Both the position numbers and the translations under genes were made by a program. DNA of 64,000 nucleotides, from the NCBI GenBank assembly GCA_011391015.1, contig JAABRH010000002.1, forward strand, positions 26,366 to 90,365, read 5' to 3'. The notes beneath the pieces were generated by a model. The model searched no databases, was not told the origin of the DNA, and was given only the letters and a program-made list of their open reading frames with translations. Source of the stretch: Sulfurovum sp. GTDB lineage: Bacteria > Campylobacterota > Campylobacteria > Campylobacterales > Sulfurovaceae. Of the stretch, positions 9,176 to 16,000 are shown piece after piece (position 1 is the stretch's first letter; each line of letters starts with the position of its first letter).

Positions 9176-9789
9176 CCATAGCACTTCCAAAAGGAAGAAT
9201 AGCAGAAGAGACACTAGAGATTTTTGCCGAAATCTTTGGCGGAGAGTTCAAGTTTGAAGGCAGAGAACTGATACTGGACAAAGGCGGTTTTCGCTTTCTC
9301 AATGTGCGTAATCAGGATGTTCCCACCTATGTGGAACATGGCGCAGCCGATCTGGGTGTCGTGGGTTTGGATGTGATTACCGAGAAAGAGCTGGACATCA
9401 TCCAGCTTCTTGATATGCAGCTGGGTAAATGCAAAGTAGCCATAGGTATCAAAAATGAAGAGGAACTCGACTGGTCACGCCCGCATATCAAAGTGGCAAC
9501 TAAAATGGTCAATATTACCAAAAATTATTTTGCCCAAAAAGCTGTTGGGGTGGAAGTAGTCAAACTCTATGGTTCCATTGAGCTTGCTCCGCTTGTGGGC
9601 TTGGCTGATGCTATCGTGGATATCGTGGAGACTGGTTCTACGATGCGCGAGAACGGATTGAAAGTGGCTGAAAATATCATGGATTCCTCAGCACATCTCA
9701 TCTCCAATAAAAACAGTTTTTATGCCAAAAAAGAAGAGATTTTGTTTTTGTATGAAAAAATCCGCGCCATCGTAGAGAACCGTGGCTGA
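9169..9789 (+). CDS. hisG: ATP phosphoribosyltransferase, short form
   Basis: First and feedback-controlled step of histidine synthesis (ATP + PRPP). It starts LTIALPKGRIAEETL, carries EHGAADLGVVGLDV, and has the PRPP-binding motif VDIVETGSTMRENGL (about residues 159-173). At 206 residues it lacks the C-terminal regulatory domain of long HisG (about 290-300 residues, as in Campylobacter jejuni). Known short HisG enzymes need the HisZ partner, so a hisZ gene is expected elsewhere. ATG 9169 overlaps coaX. Confidence 0.95.
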   Translation: MLTIALPKGRIAEETLEIFAEIFGGEFKFEGRELILDKGGFRFLNVRNQDVPTYVEHGAADLGVVGLDVITEKELDIIQLLDMQLGKCKVAIGIKNEEELDWSRPHIKVATKMVNITKNYFAQKAVGVEVVKLYGSIELAPLVGLADAIVDIVETGSTMRENGLKVAENIMDSSAHLISNKNSFYAKKEEILFLYEKIRAIVENRG

Positions 9790-10495
9790 TTCACTCTCGC
9801 CTGCGCTTGATCTCTATGCCAAAGTAGAAGACCTGCTGGGCATCAAAGATGCTGCTCCGACGCTTTATGCACATTACCTTCTCTTTTTACAGACTCTAGA
9901 GTTTGAGACACTTTTAGATGTGGGATGCGGTTCGGGAGATTTTTTACGGCAGATGCAGGGTGCGTTAGAGATACCATCGGCCAAAGGTATCGACCTTAGC
10001 CCCTTGATGGTAGCCAAAACACGCGAACAGGGCTTTGAAGCACAGTGTATGGGTATGTGTGAGGTGGACGGAAGTTACGATGTCATCACGGCAGTGTTCG
10101 ATATGCTCAACTATTTGGACAAAACACAACTTAAAGACTTTTTAGCCTGCATCAACACACACCTCAATGCAGGCGGATACTTTTTGTGCGATACCAATAC
10201 GCTTTATGGTTTTGAAAATGTTGCAGTTGGCTCGTTTATTGTTGATGACACAGATCGGTTTTTGACTATAGACAGCGATTTTGATCAAGGTGAGTATATC
10301 TCCGAGTTTACACTCTTTGAACAAAAAGAGACACTGTTTGAAAAGTCACAGGAGACCATAAGGCAATATTATCATGCCCCCCAAGAGCTCATCGCTTTGA
10401 GTGGTTTGGAACTGATAGAGTCTGAGGATGTTTTTTTGTATGGCTTTGAATCCGCAGATAAAACTTTTTTTGTTTTTAGAAAAATGCAAGAGTAA
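9782..10495 (+). CDS. class I SAM-dependent methyltransferase
   Basis: 237 residues with motif I LLDVGCGSGDFLRQM (about residues 43-57), the acidic motif II GIDLSPLMV, and VITAVFDMLNYL in the motif IV position. The fold is clear but the substrate is not. It begins at GTG 9782, overlapping the hisG stop by 8 nt, so it is probably co-translated. Similar small-molecule methyltransferases are common in this position-type of operon; I would not assign a substrate. Confidence 0.8.
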   Translation: MADSLSPALDLYAKVEDLLGIKDAAPTLYAHYLLFLQTLEFETLLDVGCGSGDFLRQMQGALEIPSAKGIDLSPLMVAKTREQGFEAQCMGMCEVDGSYDVITAVFDMLNYLDKTQLKDFLACINTHLNAGGYFLCDTNTLYGFENVAVGSFIVDDTDRFLTIDSDFDQGEYISEFTLFEQKETLFEKSQETIRQYYHAPQELIALSGLELIESEDVFLYGFESADKTFFVFRKMQE

Positions 10496-10511
10496 AGGGC
10501 AGGATACACGT

Positions 10512-10883
10512 ATGGACATCGAACAGATTATAGAAGAAAAAAACCTCAAGCGCACCCATGCACGAAAAGAGTTGTTGGAGATACTCAGCCAAGAGAATAA
10601 GCCTGTTTCGTTTGAAGATGTCAAAGACAGACTACATATGGATAAAGCGACCTTTTACAGAAATGTAGCTAAATTTGAAAGCGAACTCATCGTCAACAGT
10701 TTTGAATCAAACGATAAAAAAAAGTACTATGAACTAGCCCATACCCCTCATGCCCATATCATCTGCACTGTATGCAACAGTATCGAATGCCTCAAAGAAC
10801 TCCCACCAATCAAACTTGATGGATACAAAATCGATACGATGGTCATCAAAGGGGTATGTAAGAAGTGTAATGCAAGAAAATAA
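10512..10883 (+). CDS. Fur-family transcriptional regulator (small, zinc-binding)
   Basis: 123 residues: a winged helix (KRTHARKELLEIL, then the recognition region DKATFYRNVAKF) and a C-terminal metal domain with two CxxC motifs (CTVCNS, CKKCNA), the structural zinc site of the Fur/PerR/Zur family. ATG 10512 is preceded by AGGA at 6-8 nt; the longer frame from 10428 overlaps the methyltransferase and is not conserved in character. It is distinct from the canonical fur at 60860. The metal or peroxide specificity cannot be read from the sequence. Confidence 0.8.
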   Translation: MDIEQIIEEKNLKRTHARKELLEILSQENKPVSFEDVKDRLHMDKATFYRNVAKFESELIVNSFESNDKKKYYELAHTPHAHIICTVCNSIECLKELPPIKLDGYKIDTMVIKGVCKKCNARK

Positions 10884-10944
10884 AGGTGATATAAAGATAG
10901 ATTAAAATAGAAAATCTTCCCCATGAAAGAGGAAGAGAAGAAGG

Positions 10945-10969
10945 GTAAGATGAGCTGAACTTATCTTAC
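10945..10969 (-). terminator. possible terminator after rpsR
   Basis: GTAAGAT and ATCTTAC form a 7-bp hairpin with an 11-nt loop overlapping the last codons of rpsR. On the minus strand it is followed by a C/T-rich run. It lies between convergent genes. The stem is AT-rich and the T tract imperfect, so support is moderate. Confidence 0.4.
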
Positions 10970-11224
10970 GTTTTCGAATGGGTTTTCAACGACATTCTTT
11001 CTGTCTACGATGTATGGAATCAAAGCCGTTTGTCTTGCTCTTTTGATAGCAATCGTTACAAGCTCTTGGTGTCTTTTACAGTTGCCGGTCAATCTTCTTG
11101 GCATGATTTTAAATCTCTCACTGAGTGAGTATTTGAGTACGCCCAAATCTTTGTAGTCTATGATGTCTATTTTCAATTCGCAATATTTGCAAAATCTTTT
11201 TTTAAATTTTCTTCTTTCTGCCAT
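10961..11224 (-). CDS. rpsR: 30S ribosomal protein S18
   Basis: 87 residues. The basic N-terminus [13 protein letters not shown], the central [22 protein letters not shown] and [13 protein letters not shown] are hallmark S18 sequence. S18 pairs with S6 on the 30S platform. It is the last gene of the conserved rpsF-ssb-rpsR operon, 9 nt after ssb. The CxxC-like FCKYC at the N-terminus suggests a zinc-binding C+ form of S18. Confidence 0.97.
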   Translation of the reverse strand: MAERRKFKKRFCKYCELKIDIIDYKDLGVLKYSLSERFKIMPRRLTGNCKRHQELVTIAIKRARQTALIPYIVDRKNVVENPFENVR

Positions 11225-11233
11225 GGTGTTCTC

Positions 11234-11731
11234 CTAAAACGGTATTTCATCTTCATTGATGTCTATTTCTGGGATGTTTGACGTAGCTTGTGGTGCAGTT
11301 CTGGGTGCTGAAGGTGCAGGCTGACTATAGTGGTCAGTGGAAGGGACTTCATACTCAGATTCATTCTGTTGTCCATATCCATTGCCACCCATAGGCGCTG
11401 CTTCGTCTTTGCTTCCTAGCATCTGAAGGTTTTCCACAGTGACTGAGTGTTTGCTTCTTTTGCTGCCGTCCTGCGCTGTCCACTGATCCAGCTTCAATCG
11501 TCCATCTACTAAAACCTTGCTACCTTTACGTAAATACTGGTTTGCTATCTCAGCGGTTCTACCAAAAAAAGTGATGTCAATAAAAAGAATTTCTTCTTTT
11601 TGCGTGCCATCTTGAGCTTTAAATTTTCGTGATGTAGCTATGGCAGTATTGCCTATCGCACTCCCACCCGGTGTGTATTTAATCTCAATGTCTCTTGTAA
11701 GGTTTCCGGCTAAAATAATCTTGTTGTACAT
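11234..11731 (-). CDS. ssb: single-stranded DNA-binding protein
   Basis: 165 residues. The N-terminal OB fold (MYNKIILAGNLTRDIEI, FIDITFFGRTAEIANQYL, KGSKVLVDGRLKLDQW) occupies about residues 1-105. A Q/P/S-rich disordered linker follows, ending in the acidic tip INEDEIPF that recruits replication and repair partners. It sits between rpsF and rpsR, the standard arrangement. Confidence 0.97.
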   Translation of the reverse strand: MYNKIILAGNLTRDIEIKYTPGGSAIGNTAIATSRKFKAQDGTQKEEILFIDITFFGRTAEIANQYLRKGSKVLVDGRLKLDQWTAQDGSKRSKHSVTVENLQMLGSKDEAAPMGGNGYGQQNESEYEVPSTDHYSQPAPSAPRTAPQATSNIPEIDINEDEIPF

Positions 11732-11756
11732 AAGGTTGCTCCTAATCTATGGTTGA

Positions 11757-12161
11757 TTATGCTTCTGGTGCTTCTGTAACGTCTGGTACTTCGGTAACTT
11801 CAGCTGCTTTTGCTTCAGGTGCAACTTTTTTGTTTGCATTGGCAACAAGTTTGTCAAATTGAGCAATCTCTTTGTTTTTGCTGTATTTTACAGTTAAGAA
11901 TTTAATGATATCTTCATTGTTCTTAATGTTTCTCTCAAGCTCTTCGATAGTCGCACCGGCAGCTTTATAAAATAGAACCGTGTAGTACCCTCTTGCATGT
12001 TTATCAACTGTATACGCTAGTTTTCTCATACCCATATCGTGCGTACCGACAAGTTCGGCACCTTCTTTTGCAAGTACATCTTTTACTTTCGTAATCTGTG
12101 CTGCAATCTCTTCTTCTGTCAGTGTAGGTTTAACTACAAACAATGTTTCATAACAAGTCAT
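11757..12161 (-). CDS. rpsF: 30S ribosomal protein S6
   Basis: 134 residues: MTCYETLFVVKPTL, GMRKLAYTVDKHARGYYTVLFY and an alanine/glutamate/valine-rich C-terminal tail. I place the start at 12161 because AGGAGATAAC lies directly upstream of that ATG; an in-frame ATG 16 codons earlier would put an unrelated stretch before the conserved start. It heads the operon with ssb and rpsR, and S6:S18 autoregulation through a leader RNA is known for this operon in many bacteria. Confidence 0.95.
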   Translation of the reverse strand: MTCYETLFVVKPTLTEEEIAAQITKVKDVLAKEGAELVGTHDMGMRKLAYTVDKHARGYYTVLFYKAAGATIEELERNIKNNEDIIKFLTVKYSKNKEIAQFDKLVANANKKVAPEAKAAEVTEVPDVTEAPEA

Positions 12162-12242
12162 GTTATCTCCTTTTGGTTTAGTAGCCCATATCTGCAATGC
12201 ATCAGGCATTGTCCAAAAATGAGCAAGAATTTTGGAAGCGAT

Positions 12243-12248
12243 ATTATA
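12243..12248 (-). promoter_or_regulatory. -10 box of the rpsF operon
   Basis: Minus-strand TATAAT lies about 80 nt before the rpsF start. The leader contains a small hairpin (AATGC/GCATT) just before the ribosome-binding site. A leader of this size is where an S6:S18 autoregulatory structure would lie; I could not match that motif with confidence. Confidence 0.55.
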
Positions 12249-12363
12249 CCTAAAAAGTGCTTAACACAATCTAACACAACCCATCCTCAAGGTCCAGAGT
12301 AAAGCATGTAGTCTATGGTGCGTATGACGAACAAAATAAAGAGGTCTACAGTATGTAGTATAT

Positions 12364-12377
12364 TGTTACACGCAACA
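12364..12377 (+). promoter_or_regulatory. candidate operator TGTTACACGCAACA
   Basis: An imperfect inverted repeat in the ~420-base gene-free gap 12249-12665. Almost the same palindrome, GGTTACACGTAACC, occurs at 13465-13478 ahead of the sulfide-dehydrogenase gene. A shared GTTACACGYAAC core in front of two related Tat-exported redox genes suggests one regulator. The rest of 12249-12540 is AT-rich with no gene visible. Confidence 0.45.
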
Positions 12378-12542
12378 TAAAGCCTAGTGTATCTATAGAC
12401 ATTATTTACTCTAAAATACGGGCTATTTTGGTTATTAGGGTATTGATGACGTTTTTTCTTATATTGTAATTTTATTCTGTGTTATTTTGTTACATAAACA
12501 AAAAAATTGATTTAATTCGTCAAAATAACTGTTCTTTTACTA

Positions 12543-12594
12543 AAAAAATATGACACATTATATTTGCTTTATGAATATTAAAGACATTAATAAT
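12543..12594 (+). promoter_or_regulatory. promoter region of the Rieske gene, duplicated at 13519-13572
   Basis: AAAAATATGACACATTATAT, then TTGCTTTATGAATATTAAAG and ACATTAATAATA. Nearly the same blocks in the same order occur at 13519-13572 before the next gene (ATATGGCATAATCAATATGC, then TTTAGTAATATAAAGACATTAAC). The conserved length and order point to a duplicated promoter, not chance AT richness. Confidence 0.55.
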
Positions 12595-12600
12595 AAATAC

Positions 12601-12656
12601 AAAAAATCATTAACAAGGATGATTTTTTATCGGGCACATTAAAATCATTAACAAGG
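12601..12656 (+). repeat. direct repeat AAAATCATTAACAAGG with hairpin in the Rieske leader
   Basis: The 16-mer AAAATCATTAACAAGG occurs twice, about 38 nt apart; the second copy supplies the purine-rich ribosome-binding site of the ATG at 12666. The first copy lies inside a perfect 10-bp inverted repeat (AAAAAATCAT/ATGATTTTTT, loop TAACAAGG), which would hide an AAGG in its loop. This could act as a translational or attenuation switch, or be a remnant of duplication. Confidence 0.45.
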
Positions 12657-12665
12657 GAATTACAG

Positions 12666-13391
12666 ATGCAAAGAAGAAATTTTTTACGTTTATCGGCTAC
12701 ATCAGCCATGGCAGTGGCGGTTGCTCCTTCTCTCATTACACAAAAGCTGTATGCAGAAGACGGAAGCTTATTTCAGACATTTGAAAAAGTACAACTCAAA
12801 GATGCACAGGGCAATCCGATGAAAGCGGCTGCATTAGCGCAAGAAGAAAATTATATCTTTTTCTACCCATATGCGGGAACACCCGCTCTTGCAGTTAATC
12901 TTGCGACACCAACAGATAAAGAGGTCAAGCTCAAAGCTGAAGATGGAACGGAATATATCTACAAGGGTGGTGTGGGCGCAAAAGGAACAATCGTAGCCTA
13001 CAGCGCTATCTGTCCTCATCAGCTCACCTATCCGCAGGCTTCGATGTCCATGTTTCAGTACGTAGGAGAAAAAGGCAAGACTTTAGCCTATGACAAAGGC
13101 GGTGTATTTGTCTGTACCTCACACCTTTCGGCTTTTGAGCCAAAGCAGGGTGGAAAAGTGGTAGGCGGACCAGCAAGTCAAGGGTTGGCATCCATCGTTT
13201 TGGAGATCGATCCAGATGATACCCTTTGGGCAGTCGGTGTACTGGGTCCAGTCAAATTTCAGGACTTTTTTGATGCATTCAAAAAAGAGCTCAAAGAAGT
13301 TTACGGAAGAAACGGTGCAAAAGAGTTGGTCAAAACAGAGACAAAAGTACAGCCGCTAAAAAACTTTACGGCAGAAATCATCCAGTCGTAA
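12666..13391 (+). CDS. Tat-exported Rieske [2Fe-2S] protein
   Basis: 241 residues. Twin-arginine signal MQRRNFLRLSATSAM with a hydrophobic core and a likely cleavage near LYA-ED. The Rieske ligands are ICPHQLTYP (C-x-H, about residues 117-125) and VCTSHLSAF (C-x2-H, about 150-158). This is a periplasmic electron-transfer domain, longer than the bc1 Rieske and without its usual partner genes. It is followed by an FCSD-like gene with the same promoter, which suggests a joint role in periplasmic sulfur or quinol-linked electron flow; that is inference. An oxidoreductase small-subunit-like role is possible. Confidence 0.8.
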   Translation: MQRRNFLRLSATSAMAVAVAPSLITQKLYAEDGSLFQTFEKVQLKDAQGNPMKAAALAQEENYIFFYPYAGTPALAVNLATPTDKEVKLKAEDGTEYIYKGGVGAKGTIVAYSAICPHQLTYPQASMSMFQYVGEKGKTLAYDKGGVFVCTSHLSAFEPKQGGKVVGGPASQGLASIVLEIDPDDTLWAVGVLGPVKFQDFFDAFKKELKEVYGRNGAKELVKTETKVQPLKNFTAEIIQS

Positions 13392-13403
13392 GCACAAAGC
13401 TAT

Positions 13404-13430
13404 AAGATATGATAAACAATATCATATCTT
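13404..13430 (+). terminator. terminator after the Rieske gene
   Basis: AAGATATGAT and ATCATATCTT form a perfect 10-bp stem with a 7-nt loop just after the stop, followed by a T-rich stretch (TATTTTTTTT about 20 nt on). The stem is AT-rich, so efficiency is uncertain. Confidence 0.5.
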
Positions 13431-13464
13431 ATTATTAACTTATTTTTTTTGCCTTGTACCATTT

Positions 13465-13478
13465 GGTTACACGTAACC
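13465..13478 (+). promoter_or_regulatory. candidate operator GGTTACACGTAACC
   Basis: 6-bp inverted repeat with a 2-nt centre, upstream of the flavoprotein promoter; matches the site at 12364-12377. See that entry for the comparison. Confidence 0.45.
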
Positions 13479-13518
13479 ATTAAACCCCATTTTCCCGTTC
13501 TAGTTTTGGAAAGATTAG

Positions 13519-13572
13519 AAAAATATGGCATAATCAATATGCTTTAGTAATATAAAGACATTAACAATATTT
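13519..13572 (+). promoter_or_regulatory. promoter region of the flavoprotein gene (copy of 12543-12594)
   Basis: Same block order as the promoter at 12543-12594, including GCTTTA then AATATAAAGACATTAA. It sits 18-70 nt before ATG 13590, with a ribosome-binding site AGGAGATA closer to the start. Confidence 0.55.
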
Positions 13573-13589
13573 TAAATAGGAGATACATT

Positions 13590-14954
13590 ATGGCTATGAA
13601 CAGAAGAGATACATTCAAGCTAGCAGGAATCGCAGCAGTCACAGCAGCTATGCCAGGCGTGGCAATGGCAAGCGAAAAAGCTGAAGCGGTTAAAAAAACC
13701 AACGGTAAATCAGTTGTCGTCATAGGTGGAGGGTTTGGTGGACTTACGATTGCAAAAGCACTCAAAAAACTTGATAAAAGTCTTGAAGTAACAGTAATCG
13801 AGAAAAACAATATGTTTGTGGCTTGTCCATTTAGTAACACACTTTTGGGCGGACTTGACAATGTGGCTTTAGATAATTTTGTGGGAGATTATTATCAGCC
13901 TTCAGCAACACATGGTTACAGCTTTGTCAATGCAACCGTAACGGCTATCGATAAAGCAGCTAAAACGGTCACAACTACTGAAGGGAGTATGTCATATGAT
14001 ATTCTTGTACTTTCTCCGGGTATCGCGTATGATTATGCAGGGCAATTTCCAAAATGGTCCAAAGAAAAAATTGCAGAGGTTTCACAGGCTTGTCCGGCTG
14101 GTTTGATGCCTGGCAATGAGCATATTGCCCTTAAAAGACAACTTGAAGGTATGGATGATGGCAATATCATCATCGTGCCTCCGGCAAAAGGAAAATTCAG
14201 ATGTCCTCCTGCACCGTATGAGCGAACCTCTATGGTGGCAAACTATATGAAAAATGAAGGTATAAAAGGAAAAGTCATCGTTCTAGACAACAAAGACGGT
14301 GCTTTTGCAAAAGCTGCAGCATTTAAAGAGTCGTGGGCGGATCTTTTCCCGGATATCATCGAGTACAAAGGCACAACTGAAGTAACCGACATAGACCCAA
14401 AAGCCAAAACAATCACCTATATAGAATATGCAAATATCGATGATACAAAAGGTGTAGTAAAGACTGAAAAGTATGAAGTGTGTAACTTTATGCCAAACAA
14501 CAAATGCTCGCCAGTTATCGAAATGGCAGGCATTAAAACCAATGATGCGGGCTATGCAATCATGGATGGTGTAAGTTTCAGATCTGCAACTGATAAAAAT
14601 ATTTATGTTATCGGGGATGCAGTAACTCACGGTATTCCACCAAGTGGACAAGCAGCTATCTGGTGCGCACATAGAGCAGCAAGACAAATCGTCGATCAGA
14701 TGAACGGCAAAGCCAATGACCCGGCAGCAGGACTTCCTGCAAATGCGGCAAACGTATGTTACTCAATGGTAGGCGGAAAACCTGAAGAAGCGATTATGGT
14801 AACCCATGAATTTATCGTCGGACCAAACAATACTATGGGAAGTGTAGCGAGCGTGCCTAAGCCAAAAGATGGAAATGGTAAATTTAGATCTGCTGGTACA
14901 GCCAAAGCCACGAGAGAGTGGTTTAAAGGTGTCATGAGAGAGATGTTTGCCTAG
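13590..14954 (+). CDS. flavocytochrome c sulfide dehydrogenase-like flavoprotein, Tat-exported
   Basis: 454 residues. Tat signal NRRDTFKLAGIAAVTAAMPG with likely cleavage after AMA. The FAD dinucleotide-binding motif VVVIGGGFGGLTIAKAL (about residues 41-57) is followed by VACPFSNTLLGGL, typical of the FCSD/SQR family. NNKCSPVIE supplies a second cysteine, a candidate partner for the redox-active pair, and VIGDAVTHGIPPSGQAA is the second FAD-binding region. Such FccB/SoxF proteins oxidise sulfide or polysulfide in the periplasm and hand electrons to a c-type cytochrome. No fccA-type cytochrome gene is adjacent here, so the acceptor is unknown; the neighbouring Rieske protein is a candidate. 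Confidence 0.85.
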   Translation: MAMNRRDTFKLAGIAAVTAAMPGVAMASEKAEAVKKTNGKSVVVIGGGFGGLTIAKALKKLDKSLEVTVIEKNNMFVACPFSNTLLGGLDNVALDNFVGDYYQPSATHGYSFVNATVTAIDKAAKTVTTTEGSMSYDILVLSPGIAYDYAGQFPKWSKEKIAEVSQACPAGLMPGNEHIALKRQLEGMDDGNIIIVPPAKGKFRCPPAPYERTSMVANYMKNEGIKGKVIVLDNKDGAFAKAAAFKESWADLFPDIIEYKGTTEVTDIDPKAKTITYIEYANIDDTKGVVKTEKYEVCNFMPNNKCSPVIEMAGIKTNDAGYAIMDGVSFRSATDKNIYVIGDAVTHGIPPSGQAAIWCAHRAARQIVDQMNGKANDPAAGLPANAANVCYSMVGGKPEEAIMVTHEFIVGPNNTMGSVASVPKPKDGNGKFRSAGTAKATREWFKGVMREMFA

Positions 14955-14968
14955 TCCTCTTCGTCACG

Positions 14969-14998
14969 CTGAACTCACCGTATAGCGGGTGGGTTCAG
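14969..14998. terminator. bidirectional terminator between fccB-like gene and holA
   Basis: CTGAACTCACC and GGTGGGTTCAG form an 11-bp stem (one G-U) with an 8-nt loop between convergent genes. Downstream on the plus strand is a T-rich but interrupted run (ATATCTTTCTTC). Confidence 0.55.
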
Positions 14999-15022
14999 AT
15001 ATCTTTCTTCAACTTTTACTTT

Positions 15023-16000
15023 CTACAAATAACTCTGCAACTTGATAAATATCCCATACAGCAACACTTCTTTTTGTGTAGAGGAGGCTTTTTTGAGACT
15101 GATTTCACTCTCTAAGAGATGCTCAAAGATTTTCAGCAGTGAGGCAGATTTGACACGCAATGCCAGTTGTGCTTTTTGATCTTCTATGGGTTTGGGCAGT
15201 TTATAGCCCAGTATGGCTGCAGAATCGACATGCCCGTGCAATTTGATATAGGCATGAAAAAGAAAAATCTGATTGATAAAATACTGTGTAGCACGAAGCA
15301 GTGAAGCCTCATCTTCTCCCAAATCAAGCAGTTTGCTGATGGTTGTTGTGATAGGTTTTTTGTTAAACAGATCAATCAGCAACTGTTCTGTTGCCAAAGG
15401 AGAAGTGGAATAGACCAGTCTGTCTATATCTTTACTGGTGACCTTCATCTCTAAAATCGCCAGTTTGTCCAATTCGTTCATACACAATGCCAGATTGTTA
15501 TTGAGTATCATCATGAGATGCTGCAGGGCATAGTGGTCTATATCTAGCCGTATGTTTTGTGCTTTTTGCTGCAATGCTGCAATGCCCTCAGCAGGGTTCG
15601 GTTCAAAAAACCGCACCCAAACACCGCCATTTTTTTCGGCAAATGACGTTTGCATACTTTTGGCATCGTTGGCTGAACCGTGGTAGAGGTACAAAAAGTA
15701 GTTATCAGGATTTTTGTTGGCAAGCCCTATGAGGACATCGAGTTCTTTTTTGGGTATCTTTTTATCATGTTTGACAACAAGCAGGTTGGTGCCCCCAAAG
15801 AGTGAAGTTTGAGAGAGGAAACCCTTTGCCTGTTCAAAATTCCACTCATCAAAATAGAGCGTCAGCATACTCTCTTTGGCATCGGTTTTATCTCTGTAGA
15901 TGTTGAGATAAAAGTCAAAAAGATAGTCGTTTTCACCATACAACAACACCGCGCTAGGAAGTGCTTGTTTGAGCTTTTGGTCAAACTCTCTTTGGTACAT
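15023..16000 (-). CDS. holA: DNA polymerase III subunit delta
   Basis: 325 residues. YGENDYLFDFYLN near the N-terminus matches the HolA start pattern (G-x-D/N-xYL) of the AAA+-like clamp-loader subunit that opens the beta clamp. LLVVKHDKKIP and NYFLYLYHGSA are in the expected core, with a helical C-terminus. Delta is highly divergent, so the call rests on overall pattern and position after rnr, which is typical of Campylobacterota. The ATG overlaps the rnr stop by 1 nt (ATGA). Confidence 0.8.
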   Translation of the reverse strand: MYQREFDQKLKQALPSAVLLYGENDYLFDFYLNIYRDKTDAKESMLTLYFDEWNFEQAKGFLSQTSLFGGTNLLVVKHDKKIPKKELDVLIGLANKNPDNYFLYLYHGSANDAKSMQTSFAEKNGGVWVRFFEPNPAEGIAALQQKAQNIRLDIDHYALQHLMMILNNNLALCMNELDKLAILEMKVTSKDIDRLVYSTSPLATEQLLIDLFNKKPITTTISKLLDLGEDEASLLRATQYFINQIFLFHAYIKLHGHVDSAAILGYKLPKPIEDQKAQLALRVKSASLLKIFEHLLESEISLKKASSTQKEVLLYGIFIKLQSYL

